From contig JBBCGR010000004.1 of assembly GCA_037201625.1 (NCBI GenBank), positions 372,001 through 436,000 of the forward strand: a DNA stretch of 64,000 nt. Direction: 5' to 3'. This stretch comes from JAMXLO01 sp037201625 (GTDB lineage Bacteria; Pseudomonadota; Alphaproteobacteria; Acetobacterales; Acetobacteraceae). Positions 46,979 to 55,080 of this stretch are shown here, piece after piece. The translations under genes were made by a program, and so were the position numbers. The notes under the pieces are model-generated. The model worked only from the letters and a program-made list of their open reading frames with translations, was not told the DNA's origin and did no database searches. Numbering within the stretch: the first letter of the stretch is position 1; each line of letters begins with the position of its first letter.

Positions 46979-48466
46979 TTATGCCGCTGCAGCAAGCCGG
47001 AACTGATTGAGCACCGCGAAGATGCGAAGTCCGCTGATCAGGTAAGGGTCGAACAGCACGTCGACGCGGCTCGGATCCTGCGCGTTGCGGATGACGACAA
47101 GGCCCTTGGCGAACAGCGCGGTGTTATCGACCAGGCCCGCGACCTCCATCGACGCATACTGCGCGATCAGCTCGCCCTTGATGATCGCCGGTGTCACCAC
47201 CGGCTGGCCGAAGCCTATACGCGTGCCGTCGTCCGCCAGCTTCGCCCGCGCGAATTTCTGCGTCACCATCGAGCGGAGCCGCCGGGTCACTGCCATCAGC
47301 GTGAATAGTGTCTCGACGTCGAGATACGATTGGTCCGCCTGCCCGAACTTGTTGAGCTGGTAGGTGGTGATGGCGCGCAGCACGGACACGTTGCCGGCGC
47401 GATCGAACCCCGGCTGAGCGATGCCGGAGCTGAGCATCGTTTGCAGCGTGGTCTTGGAGAACCGATCGGTCACCGCGGGCGCCAGTACGCCGTTGACGGA
47501 CAACGTTTGCAGCGGCCGCGCCGGGTCCGCCTTCAGCGACGGGATGCAGGCGGCCGTCATCGCGGCGGCGAATTCCCAGGACGGCGTGGGCACGCCGGCA
47601 CAGCCCCAGATCAGCGCGTGCTGGTCGTTGTGCACTGCCCCGAGCGTAATGAGATTGGCGGCGGTGTCGATCTTCGCAGTGAACACGCCGCCAAAATTCT
47701 GGTCGAGCCACGACCACCGGCCGGCGCTGTCCGACATCAGCGTCTGCAGCGCCGCGAGCGACGTGGCATCCGCGTAACCGCAGATCACGAAGTCATAGTC
47801 GATCGACCCGAGCGCCGCGGCGACACCTGTCAGGTCGGGCGCGCCGGTGCCGCCGGAGAGCGCGCCAACCGCCACGGTCAGACCGGGTGGCAGCGCCTCG
47901 CTGCCCTGTGCGCCATAGTAGTTCAGCCGCACATCGAGGCCCGCCTGTGCCGAATTCCGCGCGTCCGAGGTGAGCGTGACTACGCCAAGTGAACTGCCAC
48001 CGCCCATCGGCAGGCTAGCCGCGGCGTTGACCGCCAGCGCTGTCGCGGTTGCCACCTGTGTAGCGGTCATCCCCGAGGTCACGCCGACCTGCACCAACTG
48101 GCCGCCGACGTAGAGCGCCATGGAGCCCGGTCCCGTGGCCGTGCCGGTGATGGTGACAGGCACCGTTGCAGCCGCGCCGGCGGCGGGGTCGGCGATCGGC
48201 AGACACCATACCTCGCCGAACGGATCGTTGGCGCGATAGGCTGCCATCATGCGCGCCAGCATCGAGCTCGTGCCGAACAGCGCGATCGCCTCCGCCACCG
48301 TCGCTACGTAGACTGCGGCGACCGGCTGGGTGATCAGCGTGCCGCCGACCAGCACCGCGCGCTGGATATCCTGATTGGCTCCCGCCTGGCTGTTGTCGAA
48401 TTCGACCGAGAACAGCGGGATGCGCAGGTTCGGCGGGATGTAGGTAAAGCTGACCTGGCCGGACAT
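46979..48466 (-). CDS. Tail sheath protein (495 aa)
   Basis: A Mu gpL-type sheath. The start (FTYIPPNLRIPLFSVEFDNS), the segment QRAVLVGGTL and the C-terminus with GLVDNTALFAKGLVVIRNAQ and FDPYLISGLRIFAVLNQFRL are family blocks. It shows the phage has a contractile tail. ATG 48466 follows the GATGGAG motif and the hairpin leader. The gene lies between the tail-terminator-like gene and the tube gene. Confidence 0.9.
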   Translation of the reverse strand: MSGQVSFTYIPPNLRIPLFSVEFDNSQAGANQDIQRAVLVGGTLITQPVAAVYVATVAEAIALFGTSSMLARMMAAYRANDPFGEVWCLPIADPAAGAAATVPVTITGTATGPGSMALYVGGQLVQVGVTSGMTATQVATATALAVNAAASLPMGGGSSLGVVTLTSDARNSAQAGLDVRLNYYGAQGSEALPPGLTVAVGALSGGTGAPDLTGVAAALGSIDYDFVICGYADATSLAALQTLMSDSAGRWSWLDQNFGGVFTAKIDTAANLITLGAVHNDQHALIWGCAGVPTPSWEFAAAMTAACIPSLKADPARPLQTLSVNGVLAPAVTDRFSKTTLQTMLSSGIAQPGFDRAGNVSVLRAITTYQLNKFGQADQSYLDVETLFTLMAVTRRLRSMVTQKFARAKLADDGTRIGFGQPVVTPAIIKGELIAQYASMEVAGLVDNTALFAKGLVVIRNAQDPSRVDVLFDPYLISGLRIFAVLNQFRLAAAA

Positions 48467-48492
48467 TGGCGGGCTCCATCAACAGGGAAGTG

Positions 48493-48506
48493 GCGCCTCA
48501 CGGCGC
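48493..48506 (-). promoter_or_regulatory. GNRA-loop hairpin before the sheath gene
   Basis: The minus strand reads GCGCC GTGA GGCGC, a perfect 5-bp stem with a GTGA loop, 26 bases before the ATG. It is followed by CACTTCCCTGTTGATGGAG. The same order of elements occurs before the tube and capsid genes. Confidence 0.6.
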
Positions 48507-48517
48507 GGGTCGAGCGT

Positions 48518-49120
48518 TCAGCCGACGGGAAGGTCGATCTTCGCCGCTATCTCGATCCGGCCGTCCCGACCGCCCGAGCGTGGCGGCGGCGGAACCGGAA
48601 ATTGCAGGTTGCGATACTCGCCAAGCCGGTCGGTCGGCGAGCCGGCATCCACCTGCAGGTTGACGCCCGAGAGCACCGGGCCAAGCCGTGTCTGGTAGCT
48701 CTCGCGCCAGCGCATGATGAATTCGATCCGGCCATCGCCGAGGATCAATTGCTCGTCGCCCTTGAACTCGCGCGACACCCGCATCGAGCCGATCGCGGCG
48801 AGCCGGTTCCACTCGGGATCTTCGAGCAGCGCCAACTGCGTCTGCAGGATCATGGTGTCGAGATCGCGCACCGCATCGTCCCGCGCCGCGCGTTCCACCA
48901 GCGCCTGCACCACGAGGGTCAGCTCCATGGCAAAGGCTGGCGGGCCAGAGCCGCCGGAGACGTCCTCGCCCTCCTCGCGCCAGAACACCAGCAGCCGCGG
49001 CATGTCGCCGGAGGCCACGCCATCAATGCGGTCAGCCTCAACCGCGTCGCCGGCCAGCGTCCGCTGCGCCTTCAGCACGCGGACCGTCACCCGAGGGATA
49101 TCGATCGCCAACTGCGTCAT
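48518..49120 (-). CDS. Tail-terminator-like phage protein (200 aa)
   Basis: Position (after the head-tail adaptor and before the sheath) and the sequence AERAARDDAVRDLDTMILQTQ-type core indicate a tail completion or gpU-like protein. It overlaps the upstream adaptor gene by 4 bases. The C-terminal part has a basic, Pro-rich stretch (FPVPPPPRSGGRDGRIEI). Family assignment is tentative; the virion role follows from gene order. Confidence 0.6.
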   Translation of the reverse strand: MTQLAIDIPRVTVRVLKAQRTLAGDAVEADRIDGVASGDMPRLLVFWREEGEDVSGGSGPPAFAMELTLVVQALVERAARDDAVRDLDTMILQTQLALLEDPEWNRLAAIGSMRVSREFKGDEQLILGDGRIEFIMRWRESYQTRLGPVLSGVNLQVDAGSPTDRLGEYRNLQFPVPPPPRSGGRDGRIEIAAKIDLPVG

Positions 49121-49464
49121 GCGACCCGCTGGGCCTCCTCGTCGGACGCAAACCGCAACGGCACCTTGAGGTGGCCATGCCCATCGGGTTCCGCCGGATT
49201 GGACACGGCGTAGAGCCGGCCATCGACGGCAAACAGCTCGCCCTGGGCGGGCAGCCGTCCACCGGGCAGGCTGGCGGCGCGCAAGCCGAGCATCGGCCGC
49301 GCGCCAACGGCCACGCCGACCATGCTCTGCAGCATCTCCTCACGGTATTTGTCGTCGAAAACCGCAAGCAGCACGAGTGGTGGGTCGGTCGAGCTGTAGT
49401 AGGTGACCGGTCGACCCCACGTTGCCATGCAGGGCTGCAGCACGTGACGGTCGAGATCGATCAC
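49117..49464 (-). CDS. Head-tail adaptor (lambda FII/Gifsy-2-type, 115 aa)
   Basis: The start VIDLDRHVLQPCMATWGRPV is typical of lambda FII-type head-tail joining proteins. The rest (PGGRLPAQGELFAVDGRLYA, DGHGHLKVPLRFASDEEAQR) fits. GTG 49464 is chosen because GGGGTGA precedes it and because it lies 4 bases after the stop of the 59-aa gene. A longer frame to 49539 would run into that gene in another frame. Confidence 0.65.
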   Translation of the reverse strand: MIDLDRHVLQPCMATWGRPVTYYSSTDPPLVLLAVFDDKYREEMLQSMVGVAVGARPMLGLRAASLPGGRLPAQGELFAVDGRLYAVSNPAEPDGHGHLKVPLRFASDEEAQRVA

Positions 49465-49468
49465 GTCA

Positions 49469-49648
49469 TCACCCCGGTGGCGCGGGGGCCGGCGGAGGGA
49501 CGTGCTCCGCCACGCCCTGTCCAACCAGGTCGTCGGCATGTGCCGCCGGCACCGACGCCGCCTCTCCGGGTCGGAAAGGGTGCAGGCCGGCGCCGGTGTA
49601 GAGCGCGGTGCCCGGCGCCGGGGTTACGGTTTTGACGTCATCGGCCAT
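49469..49648 (-). CDS. Small phage head-region protein (59 aa)
   Basis: A gene on the minus strand with start ATG 49648 preceded by GAGGAGGG, and stop TGA 4 bases before the adaptor gene. It starts MADDVKTVTPAPGTALYTG and ends in a Pro/Ala-rich tail (PPPAPAPPG). Its tight spacing to the adaptor and strong ribosome-binding site support expression. The position matches lambda FI, a small accessory gene, but no sequence match is evident. Confidence 0.55.
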   Translation of the reverse strand: MADDVKTVTPAPGTALYTGAGLHPFRPGEAASVPAAHADDLVGQGVAEHVPPPAPAPPG

Positions 49649-49749
49649 TTCAGGCCCTCCTCAGTTTGGCAGTCGGATTATGGCAACCGGCAACAGGCTG
49701 GGGGATAAGATCTGGCGCTTGATACCCGTGATGTAGTTTTGGCTCGGGG

Positions 49750-50508
49750 ATGTGGATTGCGGACAATCAGGCTGAATCCGAGGCAGCAATCCGCAGCGCG
49801 CTATGGCTATATGCTTCCATGACCGAGCCTCTCCCCGAAAAGACATCCTACGAGGATGCCTATGCGGCACTCGTCGCGTCCGAAAAGGCGATCGCGGACG
49901 TCTGCTTCAAGCATCTGCAGCCCGGACCTATCACCTATGCCAGTCTGTTCGGAATGGGAATAGGTCGACGTGCTTTGGCTCTGTCATCCGGCTTCCGGTC
50001 AATGGTCGAGCAGCGGAATTCATTGTGCGCGCTTCCCATGGTCCGAATGCAACTCGATACGGCCCTCCGACTCTACGCTGGCTTTTTCGTCTCCGATCAT
50101 CAGAAATTCTGCTACGACGTGTTCCACGGTGCTCAGATCAACCGCATGAAGAGTGACGCGAGCATGCCGATGACTGACAAGTATCTCGTTGACCGCGTTG
50201 CAAAGCGAAATCCATGGATGATCGATGTGTACCGCTTCACCTCGGGCTACATCCATTTCTCAAACCGTCACGTCCATGAAGTGATACGTATGAACGACGG
50301 GCAGAATGGGCAAGTCGTTATTGGGCCTAATGACTTTGATAGGCAGCCCGAACATTTTCTCGAGCCGATCCGCTGCATTCACCACGTTAATCTTCTCATT
50401 GAGTTCGCGCTGAAGGACTGGTTCGTCCGGATGTGCCGGGCAGACGCCATCGTACTCTCCGCTACTGAGGTCTGGGGTGAATACGGCGAGTTGGACCCGG
50501 ACGAGTGA
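49750..50508 (+). CDS. Uncharacterised cargo gene before the DAC-like gene (252 aa)
   Basis: Transcribed against the phage late genes. No known motif is recognised. It has mostly helical sequence with LDTALRLYAGFFVSDHQKFC in the centre and FTSGYIHFSNRHVHEVIRMN further on, a pattern that recalls helical HEPN- or DUF5677-like proteins, although no R-x4-6-H motif is evident. ATG 49750 has GGGG directly upstream; ATG 49819 is an alternative. It lies 52 bases before the DAC-like gene and may be part of the same operon. AT-richer than the phage genes on both sides. Confidence 0.7.
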   Translation: MWIADNQAESEAAIRSALWLYASMTEPLPEKTSYEDAYAALVASEKAIADVCFKHLQPGPITYASLFGMGIGRRALALSSGFRSMVEQRNSLCALPMVRMQLDTALRLYAGFFVSDHQKFCYDVFHGAQINRMKSDASMPMTDKYLVDRVAKRNPWMIDVYRFTSGYIHFSNRHVHEVIRMNDGQNGQVVIGPNDFDRQPEHFLEPIRCIHHVNLLIEFALKDWFVRMCRADAIVLSATEVWGEYGELDPDE

Positions 50509-50560
50509 GTTCGCTTAGGCTTGCTCACGTTGGGTCTGTCGAACCGGATGAGAGGAGCAC

Positions 50561-50995
50561 ATGCTTGACAGGCTGAGGGATACGCTCAAGGCCGTGCAGG
50601 CCCGAGCCGGCACCAGGTTCTCCGGTATAGGAGTACTAGCCTGTGATGCGCCCGAGCGCATCCCTTTGTTCCCGATCACGCTGCTTAGACAGCCTCTGTG
50701 CGGTATGGATTTGGCTGACTTGCTCGCCGAAATCTCCACCCCCGCAAGCGAGTACCATGACGGGTTCCATGTGATCTCCTCGGAGTGGCAGTTGACGCGG
50801 GTGGCGCAATACTTTTCCCCGCCTATTGTGGGGACTGCCAGAATAGACCGATCCAAACGCTTTGGTGGTCGATATCTTGCCGCTCTTTTTGGCTCCGCTC
50901 TGCCGGATGTGAAGGCCGCTGGAATCGCGAGCACTGACTTTGGAATCGCTATCTTTGAGCGTGGGGTTGAAGTCCTTTACGAGAGGACGCCGTGA
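50561..50995 (+). CDS. DisA_N/DAC-like nucleotide-cyclase-fold protein (144 aa)
   Basis: The order of blocks fits the DAC fold of diadenylate cyclases. HDGFHVISSEWQLTRVAQYF (residues 66-85) corresponds to the DGA block, and FGGRYLAALFGSALPDVKAA (101-120) to the GTRHRAALG block; FGIAIFERGVEVLYER closes the fold. Asp67 and Arg104 are kept, but DGA is DGF and RHR is RYL, so activity may be altered or lost. There is no CD-NTase or Cas10-type GGDD signature. A ribosome-binding site GAGGAG lies just before ATG 50561. Its stop overlaps the GTG of the Cap15-like effector by 4 bases. It is probably the signal-producing or sensing half of a two-gene system. Confidence 0.7.
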   Translation: MLDRLRDTLKAVQARAGTRFSGIGVLACDAPERIPLFPITLLRQPLCGMDLADLLAEISTPASEYHDGFHVISSEWQLTRVAQYFSPPIVGTARIDRSKRFGGRYLAALFGSALPDVKAAGIASTDFGIAIFERGVEVLYERTP

Positions 50996-51591
50996 TTTCC
51001 TTACTCCCACTCGGCCGTGTAATCACCTACGTCGCCATACTTTATTCCATCTGCACCGTCCTGATCCTGTATTTTACGTGGCCCGTGGACAACACCAGGA
51101 CGATCTATTCAACTGTCAAGGTTGCATTGGCCGGCTCAGGCGCCCTCGGTCTGCTTCTTTTTGTCTTTTTTGCTTATGCGTGGCGTCGTGTCTGGCAACT
51201 GGTTCCTCGGTTGAATAATGCAGTGTTTCCGGATTTGAATGGCACGTGGGATATGAGGATCGAGTGGAATCGGGGCGAGGCGAACGGCGTCGCACAGGCA
51301 ATTGCCACCATTCGGCAGGATTTTCTACGAATTAGCATGGAGGTTCATTCGAAGGACTCGGACTCGGAGACGCTTCTTGCACAACCAAAGAAGGATGCTG
51401 AGTCAGGTACACCAGTACTTTATTACATTTACAGAGTGATCCCGAAGAGAACCGCTGGCAAAAACGATCCACCTTACGACGGCGCAGCGGTCTTGAGACT
51501 TTCACCCACCGCTCAGGTCGGCCTTCAAGGCAATTACTTCACCGACGCCAATACGCGCGGCCATTTTCAGTTGACGAGGTCTACATCCTAA
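50992..51591 (+). CDS. Cap15-like two-TM beta-barrel effector (199 aa)
   Basis: Two membrane helices cover about residues 9-29 (VITYVAILYSICTVLILYFT) and 43-65 (ALAGSGALGLLLFVFFAYAW). A beta-rich domain follows: PDLNGTWDMRIEW, then TIRQDFLRISMEVHSKDSDS, VLYYIYRVIP, PYDGAAVLRLS and GLQGNYFTDANTRGHFQLTR. This is the layout of the S-2TMbeta/Cap15 family, CBASS effectors that open membranes when a cyclic nucleotide binds their barrel. The GTG start overlaps the DAC-like gene (GTGA), and the pair must be translated together. Membrane disruption as the outcome is inferred from family. Confidence 0.8.
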   Translation: MISLLPLGRVITYVAILYSICTVLILYFTWPVDNTRTIYSTVKVALAGSGALGLLLFVFFAYAWRRVWQLVPRLNNAVFPDLNGTWDMRIEWNRGEANGVAQAIATIRQDFLRISMEVHSKDSDSETLLAQPKKDAESGTPVLYYIYRVIPKRTAGKNDPPYDGAAVLRLSPTAQVGLQGNYFTDANTRGHFQLTRSTS

Positions 51592-51714
51592 AGCGCGCGT
51601 CGCCGTGTCTTACTCAAGCTCTTCTCCGTTTCGGATCCTATGCAGTCGCGCTTGGAAGTCTGTTGGCCCGGAGATGGTTATGGCCATGCGTTTACCGAGG
51701 CCAAATCTCATCCG

Positions 51715-52749
51715 CTACGTACCCTGCCGCCCGGTCATCAGCACCTCGGGGCGGGTGCAAATGAACAGCGGATAAGAGGTGACCTCCATCCGCCACCACT
51801 CATTCCGATCGCGGTCGAAGATCGGCTGAACATACATCTCGCGGCCGAGCGTGTTCGCGAAGGTGAAGTTCTCCGCCGGCGCCAGCGCCCGCAGGAACAC
51901 CCCATTTGCGTTGCGCGGAAAGAATTTGACCTTGTCGTGCGCGATGCCGATCGTGGTCGTGTCATCGGACCCGCGGTAGTTGAACCAATCTATGCCGCCG
52001 AACCGCATCGCCTCGAACGCGGTGCCCTGCCGCAGCTCCTGCGCCGCCGCCCAGTTGTAGTACGTCTTGGTCACGTCCGGATGGGTGACCAGCGCATCCC
52101 AGAAGTCGTCGCCGCACATCCCCATCACCACGGTCTGCGTGGTGAACGCGCCTTGCGAGGCGCGCGCCATCGTCCGGACCACCTTGTTGCACTGAATGCG
52201 GAGCGCGCCATCGACCGGGGATGCGTGGTTCAGGTCGAAAGCGATCTCGGTCGCCGCGGTGATGCCGAACTCGGCGAACCAATCGAACAGCGTGCTGCCG
52301 TCTGCGTCGATCAGCAGGCCCTGGATCGCCGCCAGCCGCATGTGCTCGAAGGTGAACTCCATGTTGGACTGCAGCCCGGTCGGACCCGCCAGGCGACGCG
52401 CCACCTCCGTCTGCAATTGCATCACCTCGGTCTCCTGGCCGAAGGCGCGCACGCTCTGGATTTCGTCGGCGTAGATCGTGTCGCCATGCCGGAGCCGCGG
52501 CACCTCGAAGTAGCGGGCCGCGCGCTTCTCGGTCGTGCGCTCGGTTGCCGGCGCACCACGCGGCGACGTCGGGATCAGGGTGAGCTGACCCTTGCGCTGT
52601 TCGACCGCCAGCGCCCGCGTGCGGATTGGATTGTCGGTGAACAGGCCGAGCTCGCCGATCCCGGTCGGCAGGAACGGGTTGCGCTCCACCGCTGAGGTCA
52701 GCTCGATCATGGTGAATGGGTCGGAGTGGAAGACGTCAATCGAGGCCAT
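51715..52749 (-). CDS. Major capsid protein (lambda gpE-like, 344 aa)
   Basis: A lambda E-type capsid: start MASIDVFHSDPFTMIELTSA, then HDTIYADE-type core (RLRHGDTIYADEIQSVRAFG), VMGMCGDDFWDALVTHPDVT and the C-terminus MEVTSYPLFICTRPEVLMTG. The length is the normal size for this group. ATG 52749 has GGAG seven bases upstream inside the hairpin leader. It lies between the decoration gene and the + strand cargo cassette and converges on the latter. Confidence 0.9.
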   Translation of the reverse strand: MASIDVFHSDPFTMIELTSAVERNPFLPTGIGELGLFTDNPIRTRALAVEQRKGQLTLIPTSPRGAPATERTTEKRAARYFEVPRLRHGDTIYADEIQSVRAFGQETEVMQLQTEVARRLAGPTGLQSNMEFTFEHMRLAAIQGLLIDADGSTLFDWFAEFGITAATEIAFDLNHASPVDGALRIQCNKVVRTMARASQGAFTTQTVVMGMCGDDFWDALVTHPDVTKTYYNWAAAQELRQGTAFEAMRFGGIDWFNYRGSDDTTTIGIAHDKVKFFPRNANGVFLRALAPAENFTFANTLGREMYVQPIFDRDRNEWWRMEVTSYPLFICTRPEVLMTGRQGT

Positions 52750-52775
52750 GGCTGGGCTCCATCAAGAGGGATGGG

Positions 52776-52789
52776 ACGCCTCGCGGCGC
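52776..52789 (-). promoter_or_regulatory. GNRA-loop hairpin before the capsid gene
   Basis: The minus strand reads GCGCC GCGA GGCGT, a 5-bp stem whose outer pair is G-T, with a GCGA loop. It is 26 bases before the capsid ATG and is followed by CCCATCCCTCTTGATGGAG. Confidence 0.55.
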
Positions 52790-52840
52790 TCCCTGGTGCC
52801 TTGCCCAAGGGCTGACCATAGGCCGTCGGCAACAGACGCG

Positions 52841-52863
52841 AAAAAACCCCGCACGAGGCGGGG
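52841..52863 (-). terminator. Rho-independent terminator between decoration and capsid genes
   Basis: The minus strand reads CCCCGC CTCGT GCGGGG TTTTTT: a 6-bp all-GC stem, a 5-base loop and six T. It starts 26 bases after the decoration gene stop. It would lower read-through into the capsid gene unless the phage uses antitermination or a promoter in 52790-52840. Confidence 0.85.
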
Positions 52864-52888
52864 CTTGCAGCGCGATCGTCGCCGAATG

Positions 52889-53275
52889 TCAGCGGGCGAT
52901 GATGCCGAGGGCGCGCAGGTCCGCCAGCGCGGCAGCCTTACCAGGCGCGTCGACGCCGGCGGCATATTGCAGCTCGGCCGCATTCACCTCGGCATCGCGC
53001 GCGACATAGGTCGCCGCCACCGTGCCGGAGGCCGGTATCCGCAGGTTATCCCACAGCACGCCGACCGCGGCCTGCAGCCCGAGCGTGCCGGTGTTCGAAT
53101 AGGCGGCGAAGCTGGAGTCCGCCGCAAGCTGGCCAAGCACCAAGCCCGCGGGAAGGTCCAACTCGACCGTGCCAGTATTGACGAAGTGCCCGACATCGCG
53201 CGAGCGCAGGCCCGGTCCTTCGCTGATCATGAACTCCGCGGGCCGGCGGCCCTCGTTCAGTACCGTCGATACCAT
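52889..53275 (-). CDS. Head decoration protein (lambda gpD-like, 128 aa)
   Basis: The start MVSTVLNEGRRPAEFMISEG is typical of the gpD family, and the core ALDLPAGLVLGQL-type strand (VELDLPAGLVLGQLAADSSF) and the C-terminus fit. It stabilises the capsid lattice from outside. AAAGGGA lies six bases before ATG 53275. It is normally adjacent to the capsid gene; here it is parted from the S49 protease side by the SIR2 gene. Confidence 0.85.
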   Translation of the reverse strand: MVSTVLNEGRRPAEFMISEGPGLRSRDVGHFVNTGTVELDLPAGLVLGQLAADSSFAAYSNTGTLGLQAAVGVLWDNLRIPASGTVAATYVARDAEVNAAELQYAAGVDAPGKAAALADLRALGIIAR

Positions 53276-53483
53276 GATTGTCCCTTTCAGGCTGGAAGAG
53301 TAGGTCGACCCAGAGTCCCTGGCTGGTTGGCGGATCAGTCTTCTTGGCTTCGCGGGGCCATGACCTGTGTGGCTCGGAATCCGCTTCGGATAGACTGCCT
53401 GGGGTGGAATCCGGCATTTCCGCTCATAGGATAGAACGCTGAATTACGGACATTGGCCGATGGCTGAAGTTCGTCGACTTGGC

Positions 53484-54653
53484 TCACGGGGTCGGACTTG
53501 CGTCAGGATCTGCCATCAGCGGACCGTTCTTGACCGTTGCGCGATTTTGCAAAAATGCCTCAAGACCCCCTTCGCGGATCTCGCAATCGATAAACAAAGA
53601 CTGCAGCTTCTCTAGTAGAGCCGCATCGCAACGATCCGTGACAATGACTACGTGTGGCGGTCTGGGTCTGCTCTTTTGTGCACTAACAAGCAAACTGGCC
53701 AATCGACGATCATTCGATCGAAAGCTACAGCCGATCGAAACCCACGTCTCTGCTCCGCGCAACGCTGTCTCAGCCAGCATCCATATTTTTTCAATCAGCG
53801 GGTTGCCAAATCTCTTATGCAACGCAGGTGAGATCAGTAAGGGCTCGCGCGCGGCGCCGCAGGTGCATCGATAGTAAGTCTCCAAGCTACCATCCAGATA
53901 GAGCTCCGGTGTGAGGAGCCAGCCATTAATTGCATCCGCGGGATCGATTGATGATTTCACGTCACGGCACTTCTCACAATACAGCCAGGAAAGTGCGCCG
54001 TGTAGGTGAAGAACCTGTTGAGTGGAAGTCGCTTTGAAACGCTTGCGGCGTCGCGAAGAAAGATCCACGAGATCGTAAGGAAAGCCATACTCAATCTCAC
54101 ATCTTTCATCCCAACTAAGACCGAACTCTAATCGATAGTCGTAGTTTAGTGTGATGAAGCTATCATCGATGTGCGCCAGGCCAGCTAACCGCCGATACAC
54201 ATCCGACTGCAGGTTAAAGTCGAATTCGAATTGACCCGATGACGTGAGGCGTACACCCATCAATATAAGGCCGAGAACCGCATCTAGGTCCTTGCGGGCT
54301 CGCCTTACTTCATCGGCCGTCCATCCGGAGTTATTCAATTTCGTTACCTGCGACGGCGTATCCAATGCGCAGGCCAAATCTTCGAGATCCGCGTTGGCAT
54401 CGACTGCTCTCGACAATCTCAGTACACGCGCGAGAGCGTCGATGAAAGCCGGATTAAACGCGCTGACGACCTCGACTGGCGTGTACATATAATTGGCACC
54501 GTCCGGTGGAAACCATCTGCCGGTCCGATAGTCGTCTCTCAGTTGCACAGCAGCCGCGTAAAACTCACGCGCCGCCGGCAACAGGTCTCGGGTAAGCGGC
54601 ATGCCGGCAGCTCGAGACGCGCCGGCTCCGAGTAGAAATGCCGTCCCAACCAT
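53484..54653 (-). CDS. SIR2-family NAD-binding protein (389 aa), cargo in the head module
   Basis: The Rossmann start FLLGAGASRAAGMPLT (GAGAS at 9-13) is the SIR2 NAD-binding loop. FITLNYD near residue 170 and LHLHGALSW near 218 supply the Asn and His of the active site. A Cys-x2-Cys (CEKC near 226) and Cys-x-Cys (CTC near 261) form a probable zinc ribbon as in classic sirtuins. SIR2 proteins in defence loci often destroy NAD during infection, while those with zinc ribbons may also deacylate; which applies is open. ATG 54653 has AGAGGG upstream. The gene is AT-richer than the phage genes and sits where no head gene is expected. Confidence 0.78.
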   Translation of the reverse strand: MVGTAFLLGAGASRAAGMPLTRDLLPAAREFYAAAVQLRDDYRTGRWFPPDGANYMYTPVEVVSAFNPAFIDALARVLRLSRAVDANADLEDLACALDTPSQVTKLNNSGWTADEVRRARKDLDAVLGLILMGVRLTSSGQFEFDFNLQSDVYRRLAGLAHIDDSFITLNYDYRLEFGLSWDERCEIEYGFPYDLVDLSSRRRKRFKATSTQQVLHLHGALSWLYCEKCRDVKSSIDPADAINGWLLTPELYLDGSLETYYRCTCGAAREPLLISPALHKRFGNPLIEKIWMLAETALRGAETWVSIGCSFRSNDRRLASLLVSAQKSRPRPPHVVIVTDRCDAALLEKLQSLFIDCEIREGGLEAFLQNRATVKNGPLMADPDASPTP

Positions 54654-55080
54654 AGTGGCCCTCTTTGCCTTCGGGCGGTGGAGAGAATCTTCGCCGCTTT
54701 GCTAGAAGACAAATCGATCAACCACAAGATCGCTGCCGTGCAGGTCCCGTTTCTTCGCCAGATCCGGAATACCCCATGGAGATTCTGTTCCGGGGATGAG
54801 AGGATCTCAATGCCTGCCCTTGGCGCAGTTTCAAAAACTAATCGCTCGCCGGCGCGAGGTCTGGTTGGGGCGCGATGCGGGTGATGCCGGGCTACGCTGA
54901 ATGTCGGTTTCAGGGATTGCCCGATCGTTAGGCCTAGCGACCGCCTCGGGTCGACAGCGGTTGTCGGTGCTGGATCCTAGCCTACGTTGCCGGCAGTTCT
55001 GAACACAGAAGTCCGCCTTCTTTCCCATCCATCAAACGTCGATGCCATCTCTCCGCTGACTTGGTAGCGGCCGACGCCCC
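54654..55080. other. Spacer upstream of the SIR2 gene
   Basis: 427 bases without a supported gene. A short + strand frame at 54678-54884 has no ribosome-binding site and no family. The segment next to 54653 carries the SIR2 ribosome-binding site. It presumably also holds a SIR2 promoter, but no clear hexamers are visible. Confidence 0.4.

Noticed and set aside
50561..50995. Identification as mCpol (Panoptes) or CD-NTase
   Set aside because: The expected GGDD-type or GS-x-D motifs are missing, and the DGF/GRY blocks fit a DAC fold better.
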